From the NCBI GenBank assembly GCA_035636095.1, contig DASPZU010000107.1, positions 1 through 52,852 of the forward strand: DNA of 52,852 nucleotides, read 5' to 3'. This document shows positions 7,937 to 16,355 of this stretch, one piece after another (the stretch's first letter is position 1; the number at the start of each line of letters is the position of its first letter). Both the position numbers and the translations under genes were made by a program. The notes below the pieces were generated by a model that was not told the DNA's origin, searched no databases, and was given only the letters and a program-made list of their open reading frames with translations. Origin of the DNA: Gp7-AA10 sp035636095. GTDB taxonomy: Bacteria > Acidobacteriota > Thermoanaerobaculia > Gp7-AA8.

Positions 7937-8291
7937 TGGTGGAGGCGGCGGGAGTTGAACCCGCGTCCGAAAACAGTGGCGACCCGGCTACTACATGCTT
8001 AGCTCTCGTTTGGATCTCGTTCGCGTTCTGCCCGAGAGCGGGGAACGAACGCGAACCAGCCTCGCAGTTTTCGTGATCCGCGGCGAGGCGGGCCGCGAAT
8101 CCTTAGCTCACATTGATGACGCTCGTTGCGGCGGCGTGAGCAACCACCGCATTGAGCGTCGCAGGCCTAATTAGGCTGCGAGTGCGAGTTCGCTGTTGTT
8201 CGCAGCTACTCAATTGATCGGATTTACGAGTCAATCAGCTCGGCATGCAACCGTGGCCCCGACATGTTCCCGTCGAAGCCGTTGCGCCCCC
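7937..8291 (-). ncRNA. ssrA: Transfer-messenger RNA (tmRNA)
   Basis: One-piece tmRNA of about 355 nt that rescues stalled ribosomes. The 5' end begins GGGGGCGCAACGGCTTCGAC, the canonical tmRNA opening. The 3' end carries a T-arm (GGTTCAACTCCCGCCGCC) and ends in an encoded CCA at 7937, with the 5' GGGGGCG pairing to the 3' CGCCTCC. The internal reading frame (minus strand, 8203 to 8171) starts at a GCG resume codon and encodes the tag ANNSELALAA followed by TAA. The tail ALAA matches the protease-recognition ending of known tags. The gene remains intact although the integrative element appears inserted at its 3' end. Confidence 0.96.
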
Positions 8292-8308
8292 AACTTGTCA
8301 ATGAAAAA

Positions 8309-8328
8309 CGCCGCCGAGGTCGGCGGCG
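8309..8328 (-). terminator. GC-rich terminator-like palindrome (dispersed copy 1)
   Basis: On the minus strand the stem CGCCGCCGA/TCGGCGGCG is followed by TTTTTC, a strong intrinsic-terminator shape. It lies just upstream of ssrA, so it would block antisense transcription coming from the DoxX side. The core CGCCGACCTCGGCGG plus T-run recurs at 40805-40828. Confidence 0.65.
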
Positions 8329-8377
8329 CCCCGCAGAAATATGAAAACGGCCGCGCGACCGGCGCCATTCCGCTACG

Positions 8378-8785
8378 ATGCACCTCATGACGGACGCCGG
8401 AAAGCTGATCCTCAGGCTCACCGTCGCCATTCTGTTGCTCTGTCACGGCATCTCGAAGCTCACCAGGGGCATCGCCTGGATGGCCGGTCCTCTCCAGGCG
8501 CATCATCTACCAACTTTCCTGAGCTATGGCGTGTTTGTGGCCGAGCTGATCGCTCCGATTTTACTGATCGTGGGGGTGCTCACCAGACCGGCGGCGTTGG
8601 TGATTGCGTTCGAGCTCTCGGTGGCAATCTATCTCGTCGTCGGCGCAAAGGCCTTTGCGATCAATCCGCAGACGGGTGCCCTGGGCGGAGAACTGCAATT
8701 CCTCTATATCTTTTCTGCGCTGGCGATCGCGTTTCTCGGCAGCGGTCGTTTTGCTCTGTCAAAAGGCAAAGACCGCTGGGATTAA
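8378..8785 (+). CDS. DoxX-family integral membrane protein
   Basis: A 135-residue protein with four predicted membrane helices (LILRLTVAILLLCHGISKL, YGVFVAELIAPILLIVGVL, AALVIAFELSVAIYLVVG, LQFLYIFSALAIAFLG). The G-x-x-K motif in the first helix and the overall size match DoxX, which has been linked to oxidative-stress and quinone/thiol membrane complexes. An in-frame ATG three codons in (MTDAGKL) is an equally possible start. Its stop overlaps the nadC start (TAATG), so the two are probably co-transcribed. The substrate is unknown. Confidence 0.82.
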   Translation: MHLMTDAGKLILRLTVAILLLCHGISKLTRGIAWMAGPLQAHHLPTFLSYGVFVAELIAPILLIVGVLTRPAALVIAFELSVAIYLVVGAKAFAINPQTGALGGELQFLYIFSALAIAFLGSGRFALSKGKDRWD

Positions 8786-9609
8786 TGGATCAGCGCCACA
8801 TCGACGCCATCGTCCGCCGAGGGCTCGAGGAGGACCTGCCCGACATCACCAGCGAGGCCATCTTTTCGGTCGATGACCGCGGCCGCGCCCGCTTTCTCGT
8901 CAAGGCGGCCGGGATCATCGCCGGCTTGCCGTTCGCCGAAGCGACATTCAAGGCCATCGACCAGTCGGCGAATTTTCAGGTCCGCGTCAAGGATGGCGAT
9001 CGCGTCGAGCCGGGAACGATGGTGGCGGAAGTCTCGGCTTCCGTGATCGCTCTCCTTTCCGGCGAGCGGACGGCCTTGAATCTGCTGCAGCGCGCATCCG
9101 GAATCGCGACGGCGACGCGACGCTATGTCGACGCTGTGGCCGGAACGCACGCGAAGATCTACGACACGCGCAAAACCGCTCCCGGCCTCCGCGCGCTCGA
9201 CAAGTACGCCGTCCTGTGCGGCGGCGGAGAGAACCATCGCATCGGGCTCTACGACATGTTCCTGATCAAGAACAATCACGTCGATCGGGCAGGCTCGATC
9301 ACGGCCGCGGTCGAGCGCATCCGCCGCCAGGGCGCGCCGCAGAAGATCATGGTCGAAGTCCGCAGCGAGGCCGAGTTGGAGGAGGCGCTGGCGACCCATC
9401 CCGATTTCATCCTTCTCGACAACATGACGCCTCCCCAGATGCGGGCGGCAGTGCAGCGCGTGGGAGGAGCCGTACCGCTGGAGGCGTCGGGCGGCATCAC
9501 CCTCGAGAACCTCCGGGAGATCGCCGAGACGGGGGTGGAGCGCATTTCGATCGGCGCGCTGACGCACTCCGTGAAGGCGCTGGACATTTCGATGCGCATC
9601 GAGGTCTGA
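8785..9609 (+). CDS. nadC: Nicotinate-nucleotide pyrophosphorylase (carboxylating)
   Basis: A 274-residue quinolinate phosphoribosyltransferase, which converts quinolinate and PRPP to nicotinate mononucleotide, CO2 and PPi in NAD synthesis. Family signatures are clear: NLLQRASGIATATRRYVDAV, KIYDTRKTAPGLRALDKYAV, GGGENHRIGLYDMFLIKNNH, DFILLDNMTP and the terminal EASGGITLENLREIAETGVERISIGALTHS. The ATG at 8785 overlaps the DoxX stop, and the length equals the family norm. No nadA or nadB is in the window. Confidence 0.96.
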   Translation: MDQRHIDAIVRRGLEEDLPDITSEAIFSVDDRGRARFLVKAAGIIAGLPFAEATFKAIDQSANFQVRVKDGDRVEPGTMVAEVSASVIALLSGERTALNLLQRASGIATATRRYVDAVAGTHAKIYDTRKTAPGLRALDKYAVLCGGGENHRIGLYDMFLIKNNHVDRAGSITAAVERIRRQGAPQKIMVEVRSEAELEEALATHPDFILLDNMTPPQMRAAVQRVGGAVPLEASGGITLENLREIAETGVERISIGALTHSVKALDISMRIEV

Positions 9610-9634
9610 TGGCATTCCGTTTGCGGATGAGGGC

Positions 9635-10588
9635 GTGGTGGCCGACCAGCAGGACTTCCGGATCGCGATCGTCGATGACGACGCTGCCATTCGCAGGCTG
9701 GTCCGCCTTTTTCTGAAGCGCAGCGGCTACGACAGCATCGAGTTCTCGACCGGCAACGAAGCGCGGGAGCAGTTGCTGAAGGTTCCCTGGGATCTCGCCA
9801 TCCTCGACCGGCGTCTGCCCGACATGGACGGCGTGATGCTGGCGCAGGAGCTCAAATCCAACCCCGAATTCAAGACGCGCTTCATCATCATGCTGACCGG
9901 GGAAGACGATCAGGAAGACAAAGTCGAAGGGCTGGACCTGGGCGCCGACGATTACGTGACCAAGCCGTTCCAATATCCGGAGCTGCTGGCGCGGATTCGC
10001 GCGGGCAAGCGCATCGTCGACCTGCAGAAGGAGCTCCTCGAAACGAACAAGCGCCTGGAGCTGCTGTCGATCACCGACGGCCTGACCAATCTCTTCAACC
10101 ACCGCTACTTTCAGGACGAGCTGGCGCGGGCATTCGACGAGTCGGCGCGCTATGGGCGTCCGCTCTCGCTCGCGATCGTCGACCTCGATTTTTTCAAGAA
10201 GGTCAACGACAGCTATGGACACGCCGTTGGCGACGAAGTGCTCAAGGCGGTCTCGAAGATCTTCCAGGAGTCGATCCGGAGCACCGACGTCGCCGCGCGT
10301 TACGGCGGCGAGGAATTCGCGATGATGATGCCGGAGACGGAGCCGCTACATGCCATTGCGTTCGCGGAAAAGCTCCGCACGCTGGTCGAATCAACACCGA
10401 TTCGGACCCAGGCCGGTCCGATCAAGGTGACGGTCAGCATCGGTGTGGCCACCGTGCCGCATCCGAACATCCACGCCGCCAAGGAGCTCATCGTGGCGGC
10501 CGATGAGGCGCTCTATCGCGCCAAGCGCGGCGGACGCAATCAGGTTCAGGTCGCCGATCGTCGAGAGGCGCGGGCCCAGCGCGCCTAA
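9635..10588 (+). CDS. Response regulator with GGDEF diguanylate cyclase domain (PleD-like)
   Basis: A 317-residue cytoplasmic protein with an N-terminal receiver domain (acidic pocket VDDD at 13-16, phospho-acceptor D58 in LAILDRRLPD, Lys in VTKPF) and a C-terminal GGDEF domain. The active site is GGEEF, and the RxxD inhibitory site (RSTD) lies exactly five residues upstream. It should therefore make cyclic di-GMP from GTP and be product-inhibited. It begins with GTG 25 bp after nadC. Its stop overlaps the convergent Hpt gene's stop by 4 bp. No adjacent kinase is present, but an Hpt protein is next door. Confidence 0.93.
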   Translation: MVADQQDFRIAIVDDDAAIRRLVRLFLKRSGYDSIEFSTGNEAREQLLKVPWDLAILDRRLPDMDGVMLAQELKSNPEFKTRFIIMLTGEDDQEDKVEGLDLGADDYVTKPFQYPELLARIRAGKRIVDLQKELLETNKRLELLSITDGLTNLFNHRYFQDELARAFDESARYGRPLSLAIVDLDFFKKVNDSYGHAVGDEVLKAVSKIFQESIRSTDVAARYGGEEFAMMMPETEPLHAIAFAEKLRTLVESTPIRTQAGPIKVTVSIGVATVPHPNIHAAKELIVAADEALYRAKRGGRNQVQVADRREARAQRA

Positions 10589-10905
10589 ATCAGTGAAGAC
10601 ATTTCCCGCGATCGTTTATCGATCTCGGCGCGCAGATTGACGACGTGCTGCTGGATCCTTGCCTCCAGCCGCGAGCCATCGCCATTCGTCAACCCTTCGA
10701 TGGCCTTCTCGAGCTCTGCGGCATCGGTGGAGATCCGCTCGAATCCGTAACTTCCGCCGGATCCCTTGAGCTGATGGGCCAGATACGTCATGCGTTCGAG
10801 AGCCCTGGGCGATCGCTCCACCTCCAACTGCGTCTCGATCTCGCGGACTTTGTCCAGCGCTTCGGCGAGAAACTCCTTCTTCAGAGCATCCAGCTCAGGA
10901 TCCAC
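10585..10905 (-). CDS. Histidine phosphotransfer (Hpt) domain protein
   Basis: A 106-residue all-helical protein with the Hpt motif AHQLKGSGGSYGF; H45 is the expected phosphorylation site. It would relay phosphate between a hybrid kinase and a receiver domain. The start at 10905 is supported by AGGGG seven bases upstream; an ATG-less extension to 10965 is less likely. The gene converges on the REC-GGDEF gene with overlapping stop codons, so a functional pairing with that receiver is attractive but unproven. Confidence 0.83.
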   Translation of the reverse strand: MDPELDALKKEFLAEALDKVREIETQLEVERSPRALERMTYLAHQLKGSGGSYGFERISTDAAELEKAIEGLTNGDGSRLEARIQQHVVNLRAEIDKRSREMSSLI

Positions 10906-10970
10906 CATCGTCGTCCCCTGCCATGGCTCTTTGCATGCGATATGCCGCGGATGCGATAGCCACACTTATC

Positions 10971-11600
10971 ATGTTGAGCCGCATGCGGCTACCGTCGCTG
11001 ACCGTCGCTCGCGCCGAGTTTTCGATCGAGGATCCGTGGGCGCTCCCTCCGAACTGCGAGCCGATTCAACTGCTGCGCTCGACCGACGGAAAACAGCCCA
11101 GGCAGGCCACCACAGTTGCGATGTATACCGATCCGCAATTTCTCAACGTCCTTTATCAGTCGCAGGATGACGAGGTGGTCGCGACATTCCTCGGCCACGA
11201 CGAGCCGCTGTATCAGGAGGACGTCGTGGAAGCGTTCCTCGCGCCCGGCGACATCCGGCGCTACTACGAAATCGAGGTCAATCCCCTCGGAACAACCTTC
11301 GACGCGCGCGTCGACTCGCCAGACGGCGTTCGCGGGACGATGAAGATCGACGTCGGCTGGAACGCCGATCTCTTCGCCGCCATTCGGAGACAGCCCGATA
11401 AGACCGAAACGATCGTCCGCATTCCGTTCGCTGCACTCGACGCGCGGCGACCGGCAGCGGGAGAGGAATGGCGCGGCAATTTCTTTCGCGTCGACCGGAG
11501 CAAATGGCGCGGCGACGAATACAGCGCCTGGAGCCCGACGCTCAAGAATCCCGCCGACTTCCACGTCGCCGCCGTGTTCGGCCGTATTGTTTTTGCATAG
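10971..11600 (+). CDS. CBM9-like carbohydrate-binding/sugar-associated domain protein
   Basis: A roughly 209-residue protein made essentially of one domain, resembling the carbohydrate-binding family 9-like fold: VAMYTDPQFLNVLYQSQDDEVVATF, YQEDVVEAFLAPGD, YYEIEVNPLGTTFDARV and WRGNFFRVDR are typical strand motifs. No signal peptide is evident with this start. Several in-frame starts exist (10923, 10935, 10971, 10983), and I prefer 10971 only by length of the folded region. The stop is immediately followed by the next gene's ATG (TAGATG), so they are probably one operon. Ligand unknown. Confidence 0.7.
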   Translation: MLSRMRLPSLTVARAEFSIEDPWALPPNCEPIQLLRSTDGKQPRQATTVAMYTDPQFLNVLYQSQDDEVVATFLGHDEPLYQEDVVEAFLAPGDIRRYYEIEVNPLGTTFDARVDSPDGVRGTMKIDVGWNADLFAAIRRQPDKTETIVRIPFAALDARRPAAGEEWRGNFFRVDRSKWRGDEYSAWSPTLKNPADFHVAAVFGRIVFA

Positions 11601-13400
11601 ATGCGCCGGTTTCTCGTTGCGTCAGTCATCGGGTGGAGCGCCGCGGCCGCCCTCGGCGGCGTGTGGGGAAGCCGGGGAATCGCCAGGCGATTCGTGGTGC
11701 AAGGCGACAAGGTGTTCGCGGCCGACGGGCGCGGTGCAGCAATCTACGATGTCTCTCGGCCGCCGGTCTTTCGCGTCAGCGTCGTGGAATCAAGAGCGGA
11801 AAGCCTTGACCTCGCGCTTCTCAACGATCGCGAGATTGCAGTCGCAACGCGGATCGGGATCGAGCGTTATGACAGCAATCTCAATCTGATCGCCGGCTAC
11901 CCCGACGCGATCGCCACCATTCTGGCGTCCAACGGCCGCTTCCTTGGGGGCGTGACATCGGCGGGTATCGCGATCTGGGAAAACGAAACCCTCGGCATCG
12001 TCAGGCGCTTTCCGCTGATGCAGCCGGCGACCGCTCTGGCCTGGCACGGCGACACGCTGATCGCGGCGGTCCCCGGTATCGGCGTTTATTTCATCGGCGT
12101 GGAAGACTCCGATTTCGTCGCCGAGAACGCTCGCGACGTCGCGGTTGTCGGCGACACGCTGTACATCGCAGCGAGCGTCACCGGCATCGCGATCTACGAC
12201 CTGAAAAGCTCGCATCCCACTTTTGTCAGTCGCACCGATGCCGGCCCGCGAGATTTCGCGCGCATCGCGGCGAGCGGCCAGCGACTCTTTGCGGCGGAGC
12301 TGCCGGACGCGATCAGCGTCTACGACCTCACGACCGGCGCGCCCGATCTTCTGACGCGGTTCAAGGAGCCGGTGCAAGTCATCGCCGCTGTTGGAACGCG
12401 GCTGTTCGTTTCCGGAACGATCTTCGATCAATTCGGGTTGCCGACCGAGACCGGCGCGCCCATCCGCATTTTCGATGGCGCGAATCTCATCGACGAGTTT
12501 CGCGATCTCGCCGGCCCCGTCTCAGGCGTCGCGACAGACGGAACACTCGCCTACGTCGTCGACCCGCCGTACTTTCGCGTGATCGATGTTTCGAACACCG
12601 CCGCGCCGCGCGAGCTGTCGTCGCTTTTGATCGACAACATCGGCGACCGCGTGAAGATACGCGGCGGTGTCGCGCTGATCTTCGGACGCGGCGACGTGCA
12701 GTTGATCGACATCAACAATCCTTATGCGCCGCGCCTGATCAGCGTCTATCACTCGCAGGGCGGGCCGCCGAGCACTGCTGCATTCGCGCGCAACACCATC
12801 TTGGAGGGCAATCCGTATTCCGGATTCCACGTGGTCGACTTCATCAACTTCGCCGATCCGAGGCAGATTGGCGGCATAAAGGGACACTACTTCGATGTCG
12901 TGGCGGACGGAGGCGACGTCGCTTACGTGAGCCTCCAGTCGAATGACCTCACCACGATCGACATCGCCGATCCGAACAACCCGCGAAGTGTCAGGAGCAC
13001 GACCATCGGTCCGGTGCTCGCCGACATCGTGCCACCGACCGACCGTCATCCGGAGCTGCTGGTGGTGCAAACGCTGAGCGGCGTTCGCATCTACAACATC
13101 AATGACCCGCGCAATCCGGTCGAGCTGAGCAACACGCCCATGACTGCCATCAACACGATCGCGGCTGATGGTGACACCGCCTACGTCGCGGGGGCCGGGC
13201 TGGTGCAGGCGATGGACCTGACGAACCCGTCGCGGCCGGCGCTCACCCCGACCGCAATCCAGCCTTTTGCGCCGATGCAAATGGCTGCCACAAGAGGCAA
13301 AATCGTGGTTGCAGACCGCTACTCGCTTCGGGTTTTCGGCCCCGACACCCCGCCGCCCCCGGCACGCCCTCCCACCCGCCATCGGGCGGCGCACCGGTAG
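11601..13400 (+). CDS. Secreted LVIVD-repeat beta-propeller protein
   Basis: A 599-residue protein with a short hydrophobic N-terminus (LVASVIGWSAAAALGGVW) that may be a signal sequence or anchor. It contains many repeats of the pattern GD-TAYVA...-L-ID-NP-P-: LIDINNPYAPRLISVY, VVDFINFADPRQIGGI, TIDIADPNNPRSV, IYNINDPRNPVEL, AMDLTNPSRPAL. This is characteristic of LVIVD/YVTN-type propellers exported to the envelope. The C-terminus is Pro/Arg-rich (TPPPPARPPTRHRAAHR). Function is probably protein or ligand binding, with no catalytic motif seen. Confidence 0.82.
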   Translation: MRRFLVASVIGWSAAAALGGVWGSRGIARRFVVQGDKVFAADGRGAAIYDVSRPPVFRVSVVESRAESLDLALLNDREIAVATRIGIERYDSNLNLIAGYPDAIATILASNGRFLGGVTSAGIAIWENETLGIVRRFPLMQPATALAWHGDTLIAAVPGIGVYFIGVEDSDFVAENARDVAVVGDTLYIAASVTGIAIYDLKSSHPTFVSRTDAGPRDFARIAASGQRLFAAELPDAISVYDLTTGAPDLLTRFKEPVQVIAAVGTRLFVSGTIFDQFGLPTETGAPIRIFDGANLIDEFRDLAGPVSGVATDGTLAYVVDPPYFRVIDVSNTAAPRELSSLLIDNIGDRVKIRGGVALIFGRGDVQLIDINNPYAPRLISVYHSQGGPPSTAAFARNTILEGNPYSGFHVVDFINFADPRQIGGIKGHYFDVVADGGDVAYVSLQSNDLTTIDIADPNNPRSVRSTTIGPVLADIVPPTDRHPELLVVQTLSGVRIYNINDPRNPVELSNTPMTAINTIAADGDTAYVAGAGLVQAMDLTNPSRPALTPTAIQPFAPMQMAATRGKIVVADRYSLRVFGPDTPPPPARPPTRHRAAHR

Positions 13401-13496
13401 GTGCCTGGAATTCGGTGCACATTTTCTATTTTGTTATTCTCACCGCGGTCACAACGGCTTTACATTGGTCGCCGGCCAGGGAAGCCGCCTCAGCAA

Positions 13497-13976
13497 ATGC
13501 AAATTCGGACCTCACATCTCGTCGTCGCTGCCGTGTCTCTCCTCGTCATCACCGCCCATGCGGATGACAAGAAGGCGAAGTGCACGACGCCGCCCGGCGA
13601 GTGCGAGCGCATCATCCGTCAGATGCTTTCCGGCCGCCGCTACCTGGGCGTCCAACTGCAGGAGTTGAATCCCGGCCTCTCCGTGAAGTCGGTGGTTGAA
13701 GAAGGACCCGCCGATCGCGCATATCTCCGTCCGGGCGATCGGTTCATGGCCGTCAACGGCAAGTCGACGAAAGAAGCGACGATCCAGGACTTCAAGAAGA
13801 TCCTGGCGGATGCGAAGGAAACCGGCCGGCTGTGGATCATCGTGCAGCGCGAGGGGATCCTGAAGAAGATCGAATTGCGAATGGAGCCGTACACCAAAGC
13901 GCAGATTGACAAGATCGTGGCGCAACATCTTGCCGAGGCACACTCGATCGTCTCCGCGGCGCCACCGCAGCCGTGA
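13497..13976 (+). CDS. Periplasmic PDZ-domain protein
   Basis: A 159-residue protein with a signal peptide (MQIRTSHLVVAAVSLLVITAHA) and one PDZ domain: YLGVQLQELN, SVKSVVEEGPADRAYLRPGDRFMAVNGKS, then KKILADAKETGRLWIIVQREG. No protease domain accompanies it, so it is a stand-alone PDZ adaptor. It is followed closely by the sensor kinase gene, so a role in envelope sensing is possible. In-frame extension to 13401 lacks signal-peptide character and was not used. Confidence 0.8.
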   Translation: MQIRTSHLVVAAVSLLVITAHADDKKAKCTTPPGECERIIRQMLSGRRYLGVQLQELNPGLSVKSVVEEGPADRAYLRPGDRFMAVNGKSTKEATIQDFKKILADAKETGRLWIIVQREGILKKIELRMEPYTKAQIDKIVAQHLAEAHSIVSAAPPQP

Positions 13977-13986
13977 TGGACGCCGA

Positions 13987-15495
13987 ATGCTCCGCTCAAT
14001 CCGTGTCTCCATCCTCCTTCCGTTCCTGATCATCTCCATCGGGCTGGGGATGCTGGCCTGGCGTTCGTACGAGCTTTCGGCGCGGCTGGAGGATGGCGTC
14101 AACACGCTTGCGATGCAGTACGCCGGTTACGCCGCCGACATCACGGCGCGGCGCGTCGACTCCGCGGTCCGCAACGGAATCTTCGACGCCTCGGAAGAAT
14201 GGCAGCAGCTCGAGCGCAAGACTCCCAATCCCGACTCCGAGATGCTTTCGCAGTGGCTCAAGAGCAACGAGTGGATCACATCGGCCATCTACGTTCCCGA
14301 TTCGGATCCGACGCATTCGATCTTCGTCAGTGAGCCGCCCGACAGAGCGACAACCGCCGCCACGTTAACGCGCGAGTTTTACACCTCGAGCGGCCTGGTG
14401 CGATACACATACGATCCTGCGCGGCTGGTCGAACATGTACGGCCGGTCCTGCATCAGCAACCGCTCATGCAGCGTTCGCAGAGCGATCCTCAGGCGCAGC
14501 TCGCCATCGTGGCGACGCCATCGCGGCACGGCGAGGCGAGACTCACCGATGGATTCACGTACGTGGCTCCGCTCGCGCCGCCTCTGCAGGGCTACTCGAT
14601 TCGCGCCTTCGTGCAAACAGCGTACGGAACCTCGGGATGGGAGAACGCCCGCTACTTCAGCATCTGGGTCAGCGTGGTCGCGCTGGTGCTGACGGCGCTG
14701 GGGGCGTATGTCGCGATGCGGGGCCTCAATCGTGAAGCGGAGACGATGAAGCTGCGTGGCGCGCTGATCGCGAATGTCTCGCACGAGCTGCGGACGCCGC
14801 TCTCGATGATTCGGTTGGGCGCGGAAACGTTGAAGCGGAGCTCGAAGCTCACCGAGAAGCAGCGCGCTGAGATTGAGGACGCCGTCCTTCGCGAAGTCCT
14901 GCATCTTTCGCACATGGTCGAGAACGTGCTCGACGTGGCGCGCATCCAGAATCGCAGCACCAAAGCGCTGGCGTTTACGCCGGTGCGTCCGCGCGACCTC
15001 GTCACTTCGCTGATCTCGACGTACGAATCGTGGATCAAGAGCCGCGGATTCGAGATCACCGTTCAGACCGAGGAAGCCGTGGACGAGCAACTGTGGGATC
15101 GCGACGCCGTGGAGCGTGCAGTCCTCAATCTCATCGACAACGCCGTGAAGTACTCGGGCGACATCAAATTCATCGCGGTTGCGCTGCGACAGGCGCCGGA
15201 GCACGTGGTCATCGAGGTGCGCGACCGCGGGATCGGCATCGCCTCCGCAGATTTATCACGTATTTTCGATCCATATTATCGTGCACAATTTTCCGACACG
15301 CAAACGCGCCGCGGCGCCGGCCTCGGTCTGACCCTGGTGCAGCAGATCATGGAGTCGCACGGCGGGCGGGTGGAGGTGGAATCGACGCCCGGAATCGGCT
15401 CGACATTCCGCCTTCTCTTCCCATGGCAAAGCTCGCGCGCCGCGGAACCCCTTCCGGCGTTAAACGTATTACCAGAAATCGGGAGCAGATCATGA
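13987..15495 (+). CDS. Membrane sensor histidine kinase
   Basis: A 502-residue kinase. It has an N-terminal helix (ILLPFLIISIGLGMLAW), a periplasmic sensor region of about 200 residues, a second helix (ISIWVSVVALVLTALGAYVAM), a HisKA domain with H266 in NVSHELRTPLSMI, and a HATPase domain with N box LNLIDNAVKYS, G1 DRGIGI and G2 RGAGLGLTL. The sensor domain is not assigned. The stop overlaps the response-regulator start (ATGA at 15492-15495), marking a cognate pair. The start is the ATG before LRSIRVSILLPF. Confidence 0.93.
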   Translation: MLRSIRVSILLPFLIISIGLGMLAWRSYELSARLEDGVNTLAMQYAGYAADITARRVDSAVRNGIFDASEEWQQLERKTPNPDSEMLSQWLKSNEWITSAIYVPDSDPTHSIFVSEPPDRATTAATLTREFYTSSGLVRYTYDPARLVEHVRPVLHQQPLMQRSQSDPQAQLAIVATPSRHGEARLTDGFTYVAPLAPPLQGYSIRAFVQTAYGTSGWENARYFSIWVSVVALVLTALGAYVAMRGLNREAETMKLRGALIANVSHELRTPLSMIRLGAETLKRSSKLTEKQRAEIEDAVLREVLHLSHMVENVLDVARIQNRSTKALAFTPVRPRDLVTSLISTYESWIKSRGFEITVQTEEAVDEQLWDRDAVERAVLNLIDNAVKYSGDIKFIAVALRQAPEHVVIEVRDRGIGIASADLSRIFDPYYRAQFSDTQTRRGAGLGLTLVQQIMESHGGRVEVESTPGIGSTFRLLFPWQSSRAAEPLPALNVLPEIGSRS

Positions 15496-16196
15496 CGAAG
15501 ATTCTGATCGTTGAGGATGAAGCCGGACTACGGCAGGGGCTGGAAATCAATCTCCGGCTCGAGAACTACGAAACGGTACAGGCCGGGGATGGCGAGGAAG
15601 CCATTCGCCTCTTCCACTCCGAGCAGCCCGATCTGATTCTGCTCGACCTGATGCTGCCCAAGCGCAGCGGCTTCGAAGTACTCGATCACATCCGCAAGTA
15701 CTCGAAGGTGCCGGTCATCCTGCTGACGGCGCGCGGCCAGGAGACCGACAAAGTACGCGGACTTCGAGGCGGCGCGGACGACTACGTGACCAAGCCCTTC
15801 GGGCTCCAGGAACTCTTCGCGCGCATCGATGCCGTGATGCGCCGCAGCGAAGCCACCACCGCGGCCCGCGTCGTCTGCGAGGACGACCTGATCAAGCTCG
15901 ATCCGTCGACCCGCGAGGCTTCAGCGCGTAATCAGCGCCTGAAACTCTCGCCCAAAGAATTCGATCTGCTGATGTACCTCTTCAAGAACAGGGAGCGCGT
16001 CGTTCCGCGCGATGAATTGCTCTCGCGCGTGTGGAACTATCGCGTCGATCTCAATCTCAACAGCCGTACCGTCGACACGCACGTCACGCGCTTGCGCCGC
16101 AAGCTGCAAAAAGCGGTGGGCACCGAGGCGGCGGTGATCGTGGCGGTGGCGAAGATTGGCTACCGTTACCTTGGTGAAGCGAGTACGGCGGCGTGA
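15492..16196 (+). CDS. OmpR/PhoB-family response regulator
   Basis: A 234-residue transcription factor with a receiver domain (acidic residues EDE at 8-10, phospho-acceptor D52 in LILLDLMLPKRSG, Lys in VTKPFG) and a winged-helix output domain (LSPKEFDLLMYLFKNRERVVPRDELLSRVW, then SRTVDTHVTRLRRKL). It starts inside the stop codon of the kinase and is almost certainly its partner. Target genes are not identifiable from the window. Confidence 0.95.
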   Translation: MTKILIVEDEAGLRQGLEINLRLENYETVQAGDGEEAIRLFHSEQPDLILLDLMLPKRSGFEVLDHIRKYSKVPVILLTARGQETDKVRGLRGGADDYVTKPFGLQELFARIDAVMRRSEATTAARVVCEDDLIKLDPSTREASARNQRLKLSPKEFDLLMYLFKNRERVVPRDELLSRVWNYRVDLNLNSRTVDTHVTRLRRKLQKAVGTEAAVIVAVAKIGYRYLGEASTAA

Positions 16197-16209
16197 AGGA
16201 TTAAGACAA

Positions 16210-16301
16210 AAGTTCGAAGTTCGAATTAAGAATTGAGAATGAAGAATCGCGTTCACCCGACCCCGCTTGATTTCTTAATTCTTCATTCGAACTTCGAACT
16301 T
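16210..16301. repeat. AT-rich inverted repeat between the two-component genes and cysK
   Basis: AAGTTCGAAGTTCGAA at 16210-16225 is exactly complementary to 16286-16301. The intervening 60 nt contain further pairable blocks (AATTAAGAA with TTCTTAATT, AATGAAGAAT with ATTCTTCATT). The base composition is unlike the surrounding GC-rich DNA. A shorter related piece, AGAAGTTCGAAGTTCT, occurs near 44308. It could be a transcription boundary for the kinase operon or a dispersed repeat. Confidence 0.7.
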
Positions 16302-16316
16302 CGAACTTCGCCTCAA

Positions 16317-16345
16317 TTGACAAATCTTTCATTGCAGCTTAGCTT
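16317..16345 (+). promoter_or_regulatory. Sigma-70-type promoter of the cysK leader
   Basis: A perfect -35 box TTGACA (16317-16322) is separated by exactly 17 bp from TAGCTT (16340-16345). Transcription would begin near 16352, only a few bases before the leader-peptide ATG, so the leader peptide would be leaderless or nearly so. Confidence 0.72.
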
Positions 16346-16355
16346 GATCGTCCCA

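Noticed and set aside
8294..8299. TTGACA on the minus strand as the ssrA promoter -35
   Set aside because: It lies only a few bases before the mature tmRNA 5' end, leaving no room for a -10 box upstream of the RNA.
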